Below are positions 7,244 to 8,109 of a stretch of DNA of 8,109 nt, piece after piece. Below the pieces are notes generated by a model. The model saw only the letters and a list, made by a program, of their open reading frames with translations. It made no database searches and was not told the DNA's origin. Both the position numbers and the translations under genes were made by a program. Origin of the DNA: Acidaminococcales bacterium (GTDB lineage Bacteria; Bacillota; Negativicutes; Acidaminococcales; JAISLQ01). Position 1 is the stretch's first letter; every line of letters starts with the position of its first letter. The stretch spans positions 1 through 8,109 of the forward strand of contig JAISPA010000031.1 in NCBI GenBank assembly GCA_031275255.1. Direction: 5' to 3'.

Positions 7244-7366
7244 ATTAATTATAGCACGGGCGCAATGTCCGTCATTTTTCACGATTGCTGTTTTTAGCGG
7301 ATTATTGCAAAATATATCTTTAATTTTTCAGTAGAAATAATACTGCAGCAAAATAAAAAGCAATTG

Positions 7367-7434
7367 ATGCTGTTCCCCGGCTAAAATCACGGATAAGATT
7401 TGCGAGCTGATTTGCCGCCCTGCGAGGCGCAAAA
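7367..7434 (+). repeat. Right copy of the 67-bp inverted-orientation repeat
   Basis: This is the partner of 6562–6628 in opposite orientation. The unit runs from ATGCTGTTCCCC to GCGAGGCGCAAAA. It ends about 95 bp before the probable −10 box of the decarboxylase gene, so it marks the edge of that gene's control region. Confidence 0.85.
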
Positions 7435-7481
7435 AATCCTCGCCATTCACTGACAACCTTTAGGTGTTACAAGGTATTAGC

Positions 7482-7496
7482 TGTGCTATATGCACA
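7482..7496. promoter_or_regulatory. 15-bp inverted repeat, possible operator
   Basis: TGTGC–TATAT–GCACA is a 5+5+5 inverted repeat about 40 bp upstream of the probable −10 box. Its size, and the T-N11-A spacing it contains, would suit an activator such as a LysR-type regulator, the class (BsdA) that controls the bsdBCD decarboxylase genes of Bacillus subtilis. No regulator gene is visible in the window, so this is a suggestion only. Confidence 0.35.
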
Positions 7497-7528
7497 AATA
7501 TATATTACACGCAACGGATTTTTTTGTA

Positions 7529-7534
7529 TATAAT
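7529..7534 (+). promoter_or_regulatory. Probable −10 box of the decarboxylase gene
   Basis: This is a consensus TATAAT in A/T-rich DNA. No good TTGACA-like −35 box stands 16–18 nt upstream (the bases there are around TTACACG), which would fit an activated promoter. It predicts a leader of about 135 nt before the ATG at 7678. Confidence 0.4.
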
Positions 7535-7577
7535 GCAACTACCTTTTTCGGCATTGATTTTATATTATTAGTAACAA

Positions 7578-7639
7578 CATAATTTTGCCTCCGCAGTATA
7601 GGTTTTGCCCGCAGGTAGCACGCGGATTTGGCAATTATG
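7578..7639 (+). promoter_or_regulatory. Long bulged stem in the decarboxylase leader
   Basis: CATAATTTTGCCTCCGC (7578–7594) pairs with GCGGATTTGGCAATTATG (7622–7639). Fifteen pairs form around a 2-nt bulge on the left and a TTT bulge on the right, closing a 27-nt loop. It ends 24 nt before the Shine-Dalgarno sequence and has no T-run, so it is not a simple terminator. It could be a cis-acting RNA element or a protein site; it matches no riboswitch class I recognise. Confidence 0.45.
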
Positions 7640-7677
7640 GCGATTACACGAAAATACTAATTTAAGGAGGTTTTTGT

Positions 7678-8109
7678 ATGGGATTTAAAGATCTGAGAAG
7701 TTTTCTCGCAAAACTTGAACAAGAAAAGCAATTAGTGCATTATCGCGATTTGATACAACCGTCTCCAGATATTGGTCGTATCAGCCGCGCCGTATCCAAC
7801 ATGGGCCATAATGGGCCAGCGGTTATTTTTGACAATATCGCCGGTTACAAAGGCAAGAAATTGGTAGTAGGAGTGCACGCGTCTTGGGCCAACCATGCAC
7901 TTTCTTTTGATTTACCAAAAGAAACCAAAATACGGGAACAGTTTTTCGCTGTATCGGAAAAATGGGATAAATATCCAGGAGAGGTAACTTATATAGATTC
8001 TAACAAAGCGCCTTGCCATGAAGTAGTTTATGATAAAAATATCAATCTTTACGAACTATTGCCTCTATATCGCATCAATAATCTTGATGGCGGCTGTTAT
8101 TTGAGTAAA
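7678..8109 (+). CDS. UbiD-family decarboxylase, VdcC/BsdC-like (5' part, runs off window)
   Basis: The first 144 residues of a UbiD-family (PF01977) protein are present; full-length members have about 470–500 residues. These enzymes use prenylated FMN to decarboxylate aromatic or unsaturated acids in the cytosol. The N-terminal pattern MGFKDLRSFLAKLEQEKQL, then PDIGRISRA, GPAVIFDNIAGYKGKKL, HASWANHA, REQFF and NLYELLPLYRINNLDGGCYLSK follows the VdcC/BsdC/YclC branch, whose members act on hydroxybenzoate, vanillate or similar phenolic acids. The substrate here cannot be deduced, and the cofactor-binding and catalytic residues lie outside the window. The start is firm: ATG with AAGGAGG (7664–7670) 7 nt before it. 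Base composition is about 40% G+C with more A/T-ending codons than the genes upstream, and the gene lies behind a repeat block, which together hint at acquisition. Partners (a UbiX-like prenyltransferase or subunit B/D) would be expected downstream. Confidence 0.92.
   Translation, partial: MGFKDLRSFLAKLEQEKQLVHYRDLIQPSPDIGRISRAVSNMGHNGPAVIFDNIAGYKGKKLVVGVHASWANHALSFDLPKETKIREQFFAVSEKWDKYPGEVTYIDSNKAPCHEVVYDKNINLYELLPLYRINNLDGGCYLSK

Larger units (their letters stand above)
6417..7677. other. Repeat-rich 1.26-kb gene-free region
   Basis: No open frame here looks like a protein. The longest ones (66–82 codons) run through repeats, lack family resemblance and lack good ribosome binding sites. 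The block contains two inverted copies of a 67-bp repeat, several hairpins, and partial echoes of the same sequence motifs, such as TTTTGCC…GCAGGGCGG at about 6964–6979, which resembles the end of the 67-bp repeat. The stretch 6635–6990 holds only weak hairpins, for example CGGTGCG (6886–6892) with CGCACCG (6932–6938). The last 250 bases appear to be the control region of the following decarboxylase gene. Confidence 0.75.

Noticed and set aside
7088..7297. 69-codon + strand open frame
   Set aside because: No usable ribosome binding site and no recognisable protein; it consists of hairpin sequence and A/T-rich DNA.
6417..7677. CRISPR array or tRNA in the repeat block
   Set aside because: The repeats are inverted and few, without regular spacing, and no tRNA T-loop or acceptor pattern was seen.

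Overview
The window reads like a chromosomal segment of an anaerobic Bacillota (Firmicutes), possibly Negativicutes. This placement is an inference. It rests on the hflX–ynbB gene pair (the same order as ynbA–ynbB in Bacillus subtilis), purine-rich Shine-Dalgarno sites, TTG start use, a VanW/G5 protein and a UbiD-type aromatic acid decarboxylase. All recognised genes lie on the + strand.

Region 1 (1–2130) holds the 3' part of the ribosome-associated GTPase gene hflX. A PLP-dependent methionine gamma-lyase-like gene (ynbB family) follows, starting at TTG, with its ribosome binding site lying across the hflX stop codon. The hflX part has two oddities: a G4 motif reading NTAD instead of NKxD, and a perfect 30-bp palindrome directly after it.

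Region 2 (2201–6416) is a compact same-strand run of three envelope-linked genes. They encode a 651-residue protein with three N-terminal membrane helices, a very long low-complexity linker and C-terminal TPR-like helices; a two-copy PRC-barrel protein; and a membrane-anchored VanW protein with PG_binding_4, VanW and G5 domains. The spacing (53 and 29 nt) suggests co-transcription. Only the domain types of these proteins can be stated, not their function.

Region 3 (6417–7677) is about 1.26 kb with no credible gene. It is rich in repeats: a pair of about 67-bp near-identical sequences in inverted orientation some 740 bp apart, a perfect 16-bp hairpin whose arm recurs 110 bp downstream, and several smaller hairpins. 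It looks like an accumulation of dispersed repeats or a non-coding mobile element. Its last 250 bases look like the control region of the next gene, with a 15-bp palindrome, a TATAAT box, a long bulged stem and a strong ribosome binding site.

Region 4 (7678–8109, running off the end) is the 5' third of a UbiD-family decarboxylase closest in pattern to the VdcC/BsdC/YclC hydroxyarylic acid decarboxylases. Its G+C (about 40% by hand count) is visibly lower than that of region 1, and it sits behind the repeat block, so it may be an acquired accessory gene.

No complete new system can be demonstrated. The best candidates for something undescribed are the repeat-bounded non-coding block, the membrane–TPR / PRC-barrel / VanW cluster, and the structured leader of the decarboxylase gene.
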